In this document: piece by piece, positions 11,631 through 22,754 of the stretch
How positions within the stretch are numbered: position 1 is the stretch's first letter
Layout: each line of letters begins with the position of its first letter
Origin: Prorocentrum cordatum
Taxonomy: Eukaryota; Sar; Dinophyceae; Prorocentrales; Prorocentraceae
Assembly (NCBI GenBank): GCA_963575745.1
Contig: CAUYUJ010017837.1
Span: 12,501-76,500 of the forward strand
Direction: 5' to 3'
Length of the DNA stretch: 64,000 nucleotides
Position numbers and translations under genes: made by a program
The notes under the pieces: model-generated
Database searches by the model: none
Told to the model about the DNA's origin: nothing
The model's input: only the letters and a program-made list of their open reading frames with translations

Positions 11631-11945
11631 AATGATGATGAAAATTATGATGAACATGATGATGAAAATTATAATGAAAATGATGCTGAATGGGTGGAGG
11701 AGGGGAGTAGGAAGACGAGCAGGAGAAGGGGGGAGGCGGAGGGAAGAGGAAGAGGGGGAGGATAGGGAAGAGGAGGAGGAAGGAAGAGGACAATGAGGAC
11801 CGGGAGGAGGAGGTCTTCGGCGGCTGTCTGAGACTCGGTCACCCCAGGGGCGCGAAGATAATGTTGCTTCGCGCGTCGCGGCTTAGGCTAGAGAGCTGGC
11901 ATCCTCCAAGGTGGCTTCGCGATGGCCTCGCGAGGGCGCGAAGAT
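11040..11945 (+). repeat. Trinucleotide-rich tandem duplication, unit 2
   Basis: This is the second unit of the duplication, with an expanded ATG run (11530-11690). Open frames such as 11014-11796 are products of ACT, ATG and GGA repeats and carry no recognisable domain. Confidence 0.75.
11840..11945. repeat. GCGCGAAG palindromic module, copy 2
   Basis: This repeats the module of 10930-11040 as part of the tandem duplication, differing at a few positions. Confidence 0.5.
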
Positions 11946-12059
11946 ATCCGTGCGTCGCGCTGCCGCCGTCGCCGGTGCCGCCGCTGTCGCCGCCGCCGTC
12001 GCCGCCGTCGCTGCGCCCGCGCGCGCGCCCGCGCCCGCGCGTGGCTGGGAGGATGATGG

Positions 12060-12240
12060 CGAGGATGGTGAGGAAGAAAAGGGGGAGGAGGAGCAGGAGG
12101 AGGATGAGGAGCGTTCGGAGAAGAGTAGGAGTAGGATGGGGAGGACGAGGAGGACGAGGAGGACGAGGGGAAGGAGGAGGAGGAGGAAAAGAAGGAAGAG
12201 TTGGAGGCGGAGGAAGAAGAGGAGGAGGAGGAGGAGGTCC
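12060..12240 (+). repeat. GGA/GAAG purine-rich tract
   Basis: This is an impure GGA tract on the + strand, inside the 4.1-kb insertion. Apparent Ser-, Leu- and Arg-rich frames here are compositional. Confidence 0.9.
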
Positions 12241-12334
12241 GTTTCGTGCGAGACATCTTCTGGAGTCTGTGTTCCAACGTGCCACGACATGTGATTTTCC
12301 AAAGGAACTCGCCATGGACATCTTCACATCTCCG

Positions 12335-13260
12335 GCGCATTCCGCTTGAAACATCCTCGGCGTGCTGCATCCGATATGCTTTGATGCTTTGAGGCGAGGT
12401 GATCTGGCCACCATCGCCTGAGCCATCCTCACAGTTCTGGATTCCAAGATGCCCTACCTTACAGTAGTCCAGCCATTTTCGCCAGAGACATCCTTGTAAT
12501 TCTAGATTCCGAAACGCCCTTGGCTGAGGTGGACATACCACTTTTGCTTAAGATTTCCTCGCAAATCTGACCTCGGAGGTGCCCTGCCCCATGGTTGTTT
12601 GGCCACTTTCGCCTGTAACATCCCCGCAACTGTGGCTGCCGAGACGCCCAAGGTTGAGGTTTTCAGGCCACTTTGGCGTCAGACATTCTCGCATGTCTGA
12701 CCGCGGAGTTGCCCTGCCCCCAGCCCTATGGTGATCAGGCCACTTTCGCCTGCTGCATCCTCGCAGCTGTGGGTTCTGGGATGCCCTGAGCAAAGATATT
12801 CGCGCCATTTTCGCTTGAGTCATCCTCGCAACGCTAACCTCAGATACTCCCTGCCCCAAATTGTGCTGGCCAGTTTCGCCTAGACAAACTCGCAGCGTTG
12901 ACCTGGGATGTGCCTTGCCTTGAAGCAGTCTGACTCCGGATCTGCCGCGAGATACGGTGTTCAGGCCACTTTCGCCTGATACGCCCTCGCACCTCTAACT
13001 GCGATGATGCCCTACCCCATGGCGGTCGGGCCACTTTCGCCTGCGACATCCTCGCAACAGTGGATTCCGAGTCGCCTAAAGCTGACCTGTTCAAACCATT
13101 TTCGCATGAGACATCCTCGTAACCTTCGGTTGTGAGATGCCCTGAGCTGAATGCTCAGGCCACTTTCGCCTTAAACATCCTAAGAGATCAGACCTCGGAT
13201 GTGCCCTGACCCAAGTTGGTTCGGCCACTGTCGCCTGAGACCCTTGCAGGGCCTACACTA
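12335..13260 (+). repeat. 65-bp satellite array (about 14 units)
   Basis: The landmark CCACTTTCGCCTG and variants occurs at 12409, 12473, 12538, 12603, 12668, 12740, 12805, 12870, 12967, 13031, 13096, 13160 and 13225. Spacing is 64-65 bp with two longer intervals of 72 and 97. Each unit continues with ACATCCTCGCAA and a GATGCCCTG box. It is not a multiple of three and holds no coding frame. Confidence 0.85.
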
Positions 13261-13394
13261 CCACGCAGATCATCGTATGTTAACGGGAGAAGCTCGGATC
13301 CCTGCGGAACTCCGTCCGCACTAGAGCCAATCACAAAACTCACGCTGATCAGGGAGAGCCGCCCCAGAGCCGTCGTCGTCGCGGCGGGAGCCTG

Positions 13395-13722
13395 ACAACC
13401 GCCCGATAAACCGATAAAACGGTAAACCGATATGCGGCGCAAGGATCGACTCCTCAGGGTTGCCCCCAGCGGTTTCAGACCAGCCAGTCACCCGATGAAC
13501 CGATAAACCGATAGACCGGTAAACCGACGAAGAGGAAAAGAGCGCGCCGGCCATCGTCGCAGATCAACCAAAAAACCGATGTGCGCAGATAAAGGTTATC
13601 GGTTGATCCGTTTACCCGTTTATCAACCGATAAACCGATATAATCATACCTGTTTATCGGTCGATTTGCGGATAAACCGATCAACCGATACATTTTTATT
13701 GGTTTATCGGTTTATCGGACGG
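13395..13722. repeat. CCGATAAA subterminal repeat array, right
   Basis: CCGATAAACCGATA and the reverse complement GGTTTATCGG recur in both orientations, mirroring the left array of the same insertion. Confidence 0.85.
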
Positions 13723-13753
13723 ATGGATTTCTGGAGGCCGTTGCCGCTGCATT

Positions 13754-14640
13754 CTAATCTTCCTCAATGTGGTCGACCTGGCTTCAAGCTTCGCCTTTCG
13801 CGGCACCGTTCCCTCGAGGTATCCATCGGTTGTCTTCGCTCGGCTGCTGCAGGTCTGGCGCCCTTTTGCGCGCCTCAACGCGTCATTTTCGATGGGGGAG
13901 GCGAGTTCGAGCGAGAGTTCTCCAAGGCGCTCGAGGACATGGGCTGCCGCCTGATGACGACCGCCGCGGCCGCGCCGCAGCAGAACGCCACCGTGGATCG
14001 ACGCGGGGTCTCGTGGGAGGTCCACGCCAGGAAGCTGACTGACCAGTTTAGCATCAGGTTCGACCAGCCCGAGACAGCTCGACGTGTTCAGTGGCTGCCC
14101 GCGTCGGTGTGCTTGGCCATGAATAGCCAGGTCAACGCTTCTGGCTACTCGCCCTCTCAATGGGTACTAGGGCGAGGACTTCAACTTCCGTGCGTCTTGC
14201 TGGGCGACGCCGGCATATTTTCCTCGCGCGAGCGCGTCGTCTCCGACGAGCCGTTCTCCGAAAGAGTCGCCATCGAACGCCTCCCGGACACCCATCCAGC
14301 AGCTTCGTTTTCATCAGTCTTTTTCAAGGGCGCTGCTGGCCTGCTCCCAGGCAGATGGAACGCGGCGCGCCGCCGCTGTATGCCAGACGGATGACCGGGT
14401 GTATCATTGGAGCGGCAGCGGCAAACCCAAGCGTGAGGGGACCTTGCAGTGGCACGGACCCAGCATCCTCATCTGTTTCGAGGGTGCCGCCAGTGTATGG
14501 GTCAGTCACCGTTCCGCGACCGCGAAGGTCAGCCGCGTGCACCTGCGCCGCGCCGCGGCTTCAGAACTCGCGCCGCGGGGGTGCAGTCGGGGCCCTGAAG
14601 AAGGAACCCTTTTGGTTTGGGGGGGTCTCTGCGTTCCTTA
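13754..14640 (+). pseudogene. copia-1 integrase core and C-terminal region
   Basis: The integrase resumes as FLNVVDLASSFAFRGTVPSR. After a frameshift near 13862 comes the second catalytic Asp in VIFDGGGEF (about 13890). The third acidic position, usually Glu in the QN-x2-x-ER motif, reads QNATVDRRG, so it is Asp. Further conserved integrase sequence (HARKLTDQFSI, NASGYSPSQWVLGRG) runs to about 14185. A tail in another frame (YHWSGSGK, WHGPSILICFEG, VSRVHLRRAA; about 14400-14560) matches the post-integrase SH3-like segment of dinoflagellate copia elements. At least two frameshifts make it inactive. Confidence 0.8.
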
Positions 14641-14884
14641 AGTGTTTCACAGCTTGCCTCAGGTTGTCCTCGTGTTTTCGATGGGAGATCGAAGTTTAAC
14701 TTATGGAGAAAAGGGGCCTCGTTTCTTGCTTAGGGTTCCTTAGGTCAGCGCCCCGACTGCAGGTGCTAAGCGCCCTGAGTGGCAGCCAGTCGCCAGGGCC
14801 ACCGCGGGGCTCACCTCTCGGCGGGCCGCCAGGAGGACAACCGTCACCACCTCCAGATCCTGGAGGTGGAGGAGGCGGAGGATG

Positions 14885-15060
14885 GGGGTCACCACCCACC
14901 AAACCACCCCAACCCAACCCGAAGGCCTCAATTTGCCCTCTCCAGTGGGGGGGGGGGGGTCGGGGAACATCGAAAAAACACATATGGAACCCATGCCCCC
15001 CCAACCCGAAATTCGGGTCTTCGGGTTGGGTTGGGGTCGTTTGGTAAGTAGTCAGTGGGC
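14885..15060. mobile_element. Foldback/MITE-like element, single copy
   Basis: An arm with CCAAACCACCCCAACCCAAC followed by CCGAAGG (about 14897-14923) faces its near-perfect reverse complement, TTCGGGTTGGGTTGGGGTCG, at about 15018-15045. The middle is a G-run and an A/C-rich stretch. It sits in the copia-1 stretch downstream of the integrase. There is no coding capacity, and I found no second copy in the window. Confidence 0.6.
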
Positions 15061-15692
15061 CAGCGCCTCCCGACACTGGCGAGGATATTTTCCGCGACCT
15101 TAGGGGCGCCTCTCCGCAGAGGCGACCCCGTGCCGACGACGTGCCTCCACCGCCTCAGCTGCGAGCGCCGCCTCGACAGCGAACCCTGCCACCACCGACT
15201 CAACAAAAAGCTTTGCCCATGCATCATTTTGGCCACGTTGATGACGCAGCCGCGAATCGCAAAGTGCGCGAGTTGTAGCGAATGGCTGAGACGCAAGCAG
15301 GGCGATGCTGAGTTCACTGTCAGTGGAGGCGCCGGCGTCAGTGGCGGACCGCTACCAGCGCCCTTGGGAGGAGACGTGGCGCGGCATCCGCCGCCCCCGC
15401 CGCCTGCGGGGCCGCCGCCTGCAGCGCTCGCCCAATTCGATTCGCGCACTGCTGCTGCAGCTTCCGATCCTGCCTCTGCGGAGCCCACGATGCCATAACA
15501 AAGGCCTCAGGGCCCGATCGGTGACAACCTTATCGACAAAGTTTCGGACAGTTCGGGATCGGGCACGACCCAGGAGGGGGCCAATATTGCGGTGAAGCAA
15601 GCTCGACGCGTAGCGGTAGCTCGGCGGCCGCTCCGAGAGCTAGCGCGGGGCCAAGACCCAGCGCCAGCTGCGCTTACTTGTTTCCCAGTTGA
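15061..15692 (+). pseudogene. copia-1 integrase-RT linker region
   Basis: This lies between the integrase tail and the PAT-like insertion. Frames rich in Pro/Ala (about 15305-15490) and a short GDNLIDKVSDSSGSG segment resemble the low-complexity linker that normally joins integrase to reverse transcriptase. The assignment is by position. A stop at 15496-15498 interrupts the longest frame. Confidence 0.35.
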
Positions 15693-15786
15693 ATTTTTAT
15701 GCTGCTAGTGCCCCCTCTAGTGCCGCTCCTCTCTCTGTCCCGTCTTCGCCCTGTTGTCTCCCTCGGCTGTGCCGTCGCTCAAGTTC
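15693..15786 (+). repeat. Split direct repeat A1
   Basis: It shares about 94 bp with 22755-22848, including GCTAGTGCCCC, TCTAGTGCCGCTCCTCTC and GCTGTGCCGTCGCTCAAG, with only a few substitutions and small indels. This is the left terminal repeat of the PAT-like element. Confidence 0.8.
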
Positions 15787-18100
15787 TGGGTCGAGAATTT
15801 CCAGCGAGGTCTGCGAGCCTTCAGGATTTTGTATCGCACCGCGGGGGGAACATATCCGTCCGCTTCTCGTGTTGGCACTACGAAGTTATGGTGGCGTGGA
15901 GTGGCTGCGCTCGTCGGTTGGAGCGCGGGCGGCGTAGCTGACGAGGGCCGCCCTTTCTGGGCGGCGGCCGAGCAGGCAGAGGATTTCGCCGATAACGATT
16001 TCGAGCCGCTCGAGGGTATCGTCGTGAAGGGTGCCAGAGATGCCGCCTTGATGGCGCCGTGGCCGCGATGGAACAGGATCTATTACAGGACGGGGCCCTC
16101 ACAAGGGGTAGTGATGCTACTCGTCTCGCGGGTCGGGGTGTCGAACGGCGCGGCGTGGGCGGCTCGCGACCCGACCCTGAGTGCGCAGATTCTCCTTGTG
16201 CGCGATGAGAATCCGGCATTCACTTCGCCAGTCATAGAGCGCTCAGGGCTGAGCGGATCGAGCAGGGGCAGGGTGTTGGCGGCCACTGAGAGGTTCGCGT
16301 CGCGAGCTGGAGGGCGAGGAGTCGAAGTCGCCTTCCGCGCCCAGGGTGAAGTTCCAGAAGAAGGAGAAGACGCCAAGCAGGAAGACGGACCTCTTTGACT
16401 TGCTCGATCGTGGGGTGATGAACACATTCAGTCTCTCCTGGGTACAGGGGGCGGCGGGAGCGCCCTTGTGGTCCTTTTCTTGGCGTGGAAGACGTGGGGG
16501 TTCCTCGGGTTGGGCCCGGTGCTGCAGGGTCTGCACGACGCGTTCTTGGCGGCGGGGGAGCTCGCGGAGGAAGCGCGCGAGTGGTGTGAGAAGGCCGAGG
16601 AGATGTACGACGTGTCGTTGCCTCAGTGGGCGTCGTTGCGTCTGCCCTTTTCCTGGAGTATCAGCTCCTCCTGGGGGGTGGGGCTTGCCATTCTGAAGAG
16701 GGGCGGCGACGGCAACGGCGAGAGTGAGACGTCCGAGTTCGAGTTCGTGAACGGGGCGCGGCGGTGGCTGACTCGGACGACGAGCCCGACTCTCGGCGTT
16801 TGTTCTCGGAGCTGGCGCTGGGGCAGACTGTGCCCCAGGTGTCCGTGGCCTCGCTTGCGGACCTGAGCAAGATGAAGGACGCCCGCGGGGCGGGCGAGCT
16901 AGCGGGCGCGCCAAAGAAAAAACTCAGTTTTGACGCCGACGAAGACGAGGCGCAGACCCGCGCCAGGCCGACGGACGAGCAGGTCGATGAGTCGATGACT
17001 TCTTCAAGAAGCCGCAGGAGCACGAGGCGACGGTTTCGGCCGACCCCGCGACGGGTCTGAGGGGCGGCCTCGCAGCATTGACGCCTACTTCGGGGACGGT
17101 GGGGAGTTGGGGGGCGATCCCCTGGCCTGGGAGCTCTAGCGCGGGCGAGGCGGTGGCGCCGTTGGAAATCGAAGCTCGTAATCCCAAGGAAGGGCTCCTG
17201 GCCGCGCTGAAGTCCAATCGGGAGATTGGCGGTGCGCGTGTCGGTGGGGTCTGGGCTCGTGTGTCCCAGCGCAGTGCTGCTGGCCTGCTCTTGCAAGAGT
17301 GGGCCGGGCGCTAGGGCTGAGCTCGAGGACTGGCTGAGGTCGAAGGAGCTGACGAAGTGCTCGATCGCATCCGAGATCTACATGTTGGCGGCCGTGCCGG
17401 ACAGGGCGATGACCTGCGCGGGGGTTTGACGGTCTGATTATCTCTCAGGCGGCGGAGCTGACTTGTCTCAGGACCTAATCGACTTTCGAGGCCTGCGAGT
17501 TCGAGAGGTGGAACTCGACTGGCGCAGGCCCACGTCCGCCAGCGGGGCCAAGTGGGAGAGCAGCGTGAGCTGGGGCTACGCGGACGAGTATCTGGACCTG
17601 AACAGGACATCTACCCCCGACGTGATGGCGGCCAATGATGAGGTTGCCGAGCGCTTGAAGAATAAGGCCGCCATCAATGATCACCTCCCGCTCGGTGGGG
17701 CTGCGCCGGGGCGGGGCCTCGCGGGCGAATAGGTTGCGGCAGGGAGGTTTGCTGCTACTCTTTACCAGGCCGTTGCCAAGGGCGTAAGTCCGCGTAGCTT
17801 CCTCTCCCGTGAGTTCAGTGAAAATCGGCCAGCTACGAGTGGGAAGGACTTCGTGCGACGCTTCTCGAGCTTGGTGCTTGTCAGCGTCTTCCTCCTGGCT
17901 CACTTCGAGCATCTGTGCGCCAGGAATTCGACGGGCACGCAGTTGGGCAATGCTCGTCGGGGCCATGGAGTCCAGTTGTCTCTTAGTTCCTGCGGCGGAG
18001 TTGTCAGACCGTCAGCGGGGTCCTCTCCTGGGGATTCCTTGCCCGCCGTTCGGGGCAGTGGGGGCCTTTGGCGCGAGGCTGTCAGAGGTGGAGTTGCGGG
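15754..18100 (+). pseudogene. PAT-like element, gag-like region, unassigned
   Basis: Several overlapping open frames run in one direction (15754-16398, 16468-16866, 16764-17060, 17463-17732 among others). I recognise no zinc knuckle or capsid motif. The assignment as the first ORF of the element rests only on its place between A1 and the reverse transcriptase. Acidic segments (MADSDDEPDSRRLFSELA at 16764, DADEDEAQTRARP at about 16935) suggest genuine former coding sequence. The frame changes many times. Confidence 0.35.
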
Positions 18101-18129
18101 TTGCCTGGAGGAGTTTGTCGCGTGCATCG

Positions 18130-19255
18130 CGTCTATTCGGTTCTTGGCGTGTGGGCGCGTCCGCGTGTTGGAGGAGCTTCAGGTGCGCCCCTCCAGGAGG
18201 TCGCGGTCGTGCGCGACCCCATTGCAGTGCGCGGTCATCATCGAGCTGCGGGGCAGGCTGGCGGAGGGAGCCAGCTGGGGAGGCATCGGCGACGGCAGGG
18301 CGGTACTCAGCCGTCGTGGGAGAGGGCAGATGATGGGCTATGGTGTGTCGGAGAAGGCGAAGAAGGGTACGAGTGCGATCGAGACGGGCGATTTGTGCGA
18401 CTTGATGGCGGACCAGGTGTCGGTGCCGAAGGCAGGTGCGAAGGACCTCGACGTGCGTATTCTCTCGCACGCGGCGCGGCCTTGCCTCGGAAACGTGGCG
18501 GGGCTCTTGTGAGGTGCGGCGACCTGGGTGGAAGGTGAGGTCGCGCCGGTTGGCGTTTGCGCTCGGGATGTGGGGTGAGCTGGTGTGCTCTGTTACGTCG
18601 TGGATGTGAGGGAGTACGTGGGCTTTTCGAGGTGGTTAAGAACCTAGTGGAGGGAAGTCTTACGGATATCAGGGCGTCTCGACTTGTTTGGGATTGCCGT
18701 CGTCTCAACCCGTCGCTCGAAGTCTTGGTGGAGAAGGAGCTATTTTCTTTTGCGGGCGACATCCCAGATTGGTTCTACAAGCTGAGGTCCACGAGCAAGC
18801 TAGCAGAGCATTGTTTTGGAAGACGCTGCCCCGCGCGGCCTCTGGGAGTATTCGAGGGCGCAAGGCGGGGAGCTACCAGTTTCTTGGCCGGGGCAGATCG
18901 GTGTCGGGGTCATCGCCCCCGTCGCTGGGCACTCCTGAGCGGTGTCTTCCTCGCTCACTCCTGCCTCGCCGACTCTATCAAGGAGGTGAAGGGGTGCGAC
19001 CTGTGGGTGTTGGCCTACGCGGGGCCGACGCCGTCGTTCGAGATGGCCCAACTCATTCTGATGCTGTAGATCGACGTCTACATAGGGCTCAGGGTACTCG
19101 ACCCTCAGACGGACGACATCGAAGTGGACATGGGGGCTGCGAAGCGGGTGCTGATGGAGAAGGGTCTCGAGGTCCACGAGGAAGAGTGGGGGCTTGGGCT
19201 GCTGCGAGGGCTGGGCATCACGGTGAGGGGTGGCCCATGCCAGGTGACGGTTATC
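18130..19255 (+). pseudogene. PAT-like element reverse transcriptase (DIRS type)
   Basis: Upstream sequence includes VSVPKAGAKDLDV (about 18418-18460). The fingers are seen in SRLVWDCRRLNPSL (about 18680-18720), the usual R-x3-D-x-R-R-x-N box, and motif A in FAGDIPDWFYKL (about 18750-18785), with its Asp. The motif C region reads stop-I-D-V at 19067-19078, where Y-[IV]-D-[DN] is expected: the Tyr codon is now TAG and the last Asp/Asn is Val. The sequence after it (DPQTDDIEVDMGAAKRVL, then LGLLRGLGI) fits the thumb. Frames shift at least twice, so the enzyme is dead. DIRS-type, not copia-type, spacing separates it from copia-1. Confidence 0.65.
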
Positions 19256-19279
19256 CTGAGAAGCTATGTGTGCCGGTCT

Positions 19280-20650
19280 TCGCGACGGAGGCGTTTGTGG
19301 TGAAGCCCTTCGTGTCGCTTGCTAGGCTCTCGTCGCTGCTGGGTATGTGGACTTGGACGCTCGTGATCTGTCGCTTGGGTTTTGTCATCCTGGACTCCAT
19401 CTACAAGTGGATCAACGAGTGCGACGAGCCCCGGGGCGAAGTCCTGCCCCTGTCGACCCCCGTGATCTTGGATATGACGGCGCTAGCCAACCTCTGCGTC
19501 TACTTCGCGGCAAATCTGGAGGCGGAGCGGGCCGCGCGGGCCTGCGTGACGGACGCGTCGGCTACGTGGCGGTCGTGGCGGAGGTGGCCGTCAGCGAGTG
19601 CAGGCAGGAGGTGGCCAATGGTGATATCTAGACGTGGTCCGTGATGGCCGAGGAGGCCTTCGCCGGGGTAGAGGGCGAGGTCGAGGGGGGGGGGCGACGA
19701 GCCTGTGGGACCACTAGCGGGAAGGCTAGGCTTCTTGGAGTTGTCGAGTGGGGGCGAGAGGATCAGCGACGACGCGGGGGCTTGTGCTACCGCGTGGACG
19801 GCCTCCGAGATGCCGAGAGGGCCGGTCTACGAGCCCCTGGAGCCGAGAGAGCTGGAGGTTCTCTTCGGTTGGATTCGGAGGCGCTGGTGGAGGTGTGTCC
19901 ATCTGGTGCCGTCTGGGTCTCCTGTGGAGCAGCAGTTGGCGTTCGAGGTGGCGAAGCTCTTTCACGGGGAGGGGCTCATCCTCGCGGCGGTGGTCAAGAC
20001 CGACGGGGAGGTCGGTCGCATCTGGGGCGACCTGGGCAAGCTGGACGACATCTTCTGCTTCCAGGCGGAGGCGGAGGAGGGCGTGGTGACGCTGCTGGGC
20101 GTTTCGGGGCCCTGCAGTGCGAGGACATCGGCGAGGCGGAGTGCGGGGGCGCCACGAGTTTCAGGTAAAGTGCGAGGTGGAGGTCACGCTACTGCGAGGC
20201 GGTGGCCATGACCGAACCATGCTGGAGCATGATCGGGGGAGGCGCGGATCGATGGTGGCGTCCTCGAAGCCGTCAAGCGGCGCGGGCAAGCATTGCCCGC
20301 GTCGCTGCAGTGGGCGAGGGAGGGGAAGTGATCCTTGCTCTTCCAGGGAATATGGCGTCGGGACGAGCACAACAACATATTGGATTTGAGGGCGGTCGCG
20401 GCGCTGCTCCGACATATGTCACGTACGAGGCGCATGCGGGGGAGGCGCGTGTTTGTTTTTTTCCGATTCTTTGGTCGCCATGGGTGTGCTGTCGAAGGGT
20501 CGCTCGTCAGCGTCGGGGTGCCTACGTTTGGCCCGCCAGGCTGCTACGGTGGTCCGCGTCTTCAGCATGAAGTTGTACTTGAGGTGGGTGGCGTCCGAGG
20601 GCAACGTGGCGGACGGGCCCGGCAGGGGCCTGGATATCGGGGCGGCGGAG
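19280..20650 (+). pseudogene. PAT-like element RNase H region
   Basis: The start resembles the DIRS connection segment, RLSSLLGMWTWTLVICR followed by ACVTDAS (about 19323-19560), the latter matching the first Asp box of RNase H. The later boxes are clear but split. DEHNNILDLRAVAAL holds the Glu (about 20355-20400), and after a frameshift SKGRSSASG and RWVASEGNVADGPGRG follow (about 20485-20630), the latter being the usual C-terminal N-x-A-D box. The order and spacing match RNase H of DIRS-superfamily elements in dinoflagellates. Frameshifts and stops inactivate it. Confidence 0.65.
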
Positions 20651-21049
20651 GCGACGAAGCAAGAGCACATGCGGAGACATGCGCTGGGAGCAGTGCGCAT
20701 CTTCTTCGGTGGGAGGTCCGACGCGACTGCTGGGTCGAGGGCGGTTTCGAGCGGCTCGTGACCGACGGTGGCAAGGGCTACGGCGGCGAGGATTTCGGTC
20801 GTCGCCATTTGTTTTGCTTCGAGGGCGTTAGATCGCAAATGCAGGCGCAGGCCCGTTTCGGGGAAGGCGTCCTACCTGGTTCGGCCGCCATGACTTTTGC
20901 CGGGCCTCGAGGGCGTTAAAGCGCACATTCGAGCGCAGCCCCGTCTCGGGGAAAGCGTCCTGGTTCGGTCGCCACGTTCTCTGCTGGGACTCGCGGGCGT
21001 CGCCTCGGGAACGGCGCCTCGCGCGAGCTCGTCTTGGAGCTGAGTGTTG

Positions 21050-22085
21050 GTCATGCTCAGTTGCCCGCGCGGAGCGGGTGCTGTGAGAGCGTTGGCGAGG
21101 CCGCCCCCGCTACAGACTGAGGGGCCGCGAGCTTGGGGCAACGCGCCAAGCGCGCCACTGTGCTGCAACAACAGGCTGGCCATGCACGCGGTAGACCGGG
21201 AGACGAACATGGCGTACGCGAAGGCAGGTTGTTTTTTTGGGGGGGCCGATGCGAATTGGCCGAACTTCCCGTTTCATTCGATGTTCCTGCGTGGCGAGGT
21301 TTTTTGTCGGACATGTGCTACGTGCGACGACTGGGGTATGCTCGAGGCAGCCTCGTGTTCAACGGTCGGTTTCGTCCTCATCGTCGAGGACCGCAGGAGC
21401 TTTCTTCCGCTGTCAGCTCGCGCTTTGCAGGCGTGGGAAAGGTAGCAGCAGGGCCAAGGGGGACAGCCGATTCCCCTCTGGACTCTTGGGCTCATCATGC
21501 TCGACTTCTGTCAGGCTGGGTGTGTGCTCAAGGCGTGTGCTGTGGTCGTGCAGCTGGACGGCTGGCTTCGTGAGCAGGCTTGGGCGCAACTACGTGAGAG
21601 TGACATGTCGGTGTGCAGCTCTTGGACGGGGCGCTCAAGATGCCGGCGAATGGCATTGCTTCTGGGAGACAGATCCAGAGGCGAGAAGGTGAAGACAGGC
21701 TTGGGGCAAGGCGTCGAAGCGTAGATCGAACTGACGAGGTGCATGCTGCGGACTGTCTCAGAGGGCCTGGCGGACGACGACCTGGTGATCTCAATCGCCC
21801 CCGACAGGTATCGCAGGATGTGGCAAGCGTCTCTCGAGAGATTTGGCTTTGAGGCCCTTGGCCCGCCTCGCGGTATCAGGCGTGCTGGGGCTGCTCAGTA
21901 CGTGGCCGACGGAGGCGACTTGGAGATGGCGAGGAGGAGGGGGCGCTGGACGGCGTCGAGTGCCTTGCAGCGCTACGCCAAGACGCATGTCTTGATCCAG
22001 AGTCGCTGCTCCCTCCAGGCAGATAAGATCGACGAGGGCCAACGTCGCGGGCATGTCCCAGGCATGGCGATGTCCAAGGCGCTGG
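21050..22085 (+). pseudogene. PAT-like element tyrosine recombinase
   Basis: The C-terminal catalytic half is open at 21743-22085. The HxxR box reads RGIR in PPRGIRRAGAAQY, so His is replaced by Arg. It is followed by the conserved RRRGRWTASSALQRYAK, with the catalytic Tyr at codon 21974-21976. This matches the YR signature of DIRS-superfamily elements (RGRW-x5-8-RY). The N-terminal half between 21050 and 21740 is scattered over several frames and cannot be followed reliably. The enzyme normally inserts the circular cDNA. The missing His and broken N-terminus argue that it is inactive. Confidence 0.7.
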
Positions 22086-22453
22086 GGAAGTCCAAGGCGG
22101 CGGGCAAGCCGCTCGCCGCGAGCCTACTTGCAGCATTTTCCAGCTTTCAGGCGACGGCCCGGAGTCGGGCTGCGCGCGCGCCGGGCCCGAGGTGGGGCGT
22201 CCGCGGACGGGGGGCAAGGCCCTGTTCCGACGCCGAGGCGCCGCCTAGTCTCCCCTCGCTCTGTGATCCAAGTTGCTCAGTAAGTAGCTGATGGGTACGT
22301 GTGCTAATTTCAGGGGTTTTGCGGCAAGGTTGGGGTTGTTTACAAGTGAAAGCCAGTCTTTATCTCTTCCCCCCCCGCCCCCCCTATCTGCGGTGCTTCT
22401 TTTCAGATCTTGGTTGCAGGGCCGTCGGCCAGAAAGGGGCTTTTTGGCCTTTT

Positions 22454-22732
22454 GCGGGGATCCGCGCTATGTTTTCAGTTTTGGAAGGCCTGTATGGGCC
22501 CATGATGGATGATGGTCAGGTACCTGCGTGCTCTCGAGCGATGGCCGTCTTAGGCTTGAGTTTACGAGTGCTCAAAATTCTTTGGGGGGCAGGGGCCCCG
22601 CGTGTAGCTGTCCGCTTGCGTCGGTTATTCGGGCGTTGTTGTTCGGTGATCTCACGTTTGCGCGGGCCTGCTGGCCGCCGCCGTCCGCCCCCCGAGCTCT
22701 AGCGCAAGAGGCCCCCCTCGTGCAGCTTGGTG
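22454..22732 (+). repeat. Split direct repeat B1
   Basis: It is the counterpart of 22874-23178. Shared landmarks include GAGTTTACGAGTGCT, GGCAGGGGCCCCGCGTGTAG, TTGTTCGGTGATC, TTTGCGCGGGCCTG and CCCCTCGTGCAGCTTGG. Offset between the copies is about 449 bp. Confidence 0.85.
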
Positions 22733-22754
22733 TAAGTGCATGTTTTTGAAGCGC

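Larger units (their letters stand above)
9669..13753. mobile_element. 4.1-kb repeat-rich insertion in the copia-1 integrase
   Basis: The insertion is bounded by CTAATTTTC (9660-9668) and CTAATCTTC (13754-13762), a 9-bp direct repeat with one mismatch. Removing it with one copy restores the integrase frame. The outermost sequences are imperfect inverted repeats: TTGCAGCCGCAGGACCTGGC at the left, and an end whose reverse complement begins ATGCAGCGGCAACGGCCTCC at the right. Inside are subterminal CCGATAAA arrays at both ends, a duplicated trinucleotide-rich segment and a 65-bp satellite. No transposase frame is visible. A 9-bp duplication with inverted ends fits a non-autonomous Mutator-like element, but this is inference. 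Confidence 0.65.
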
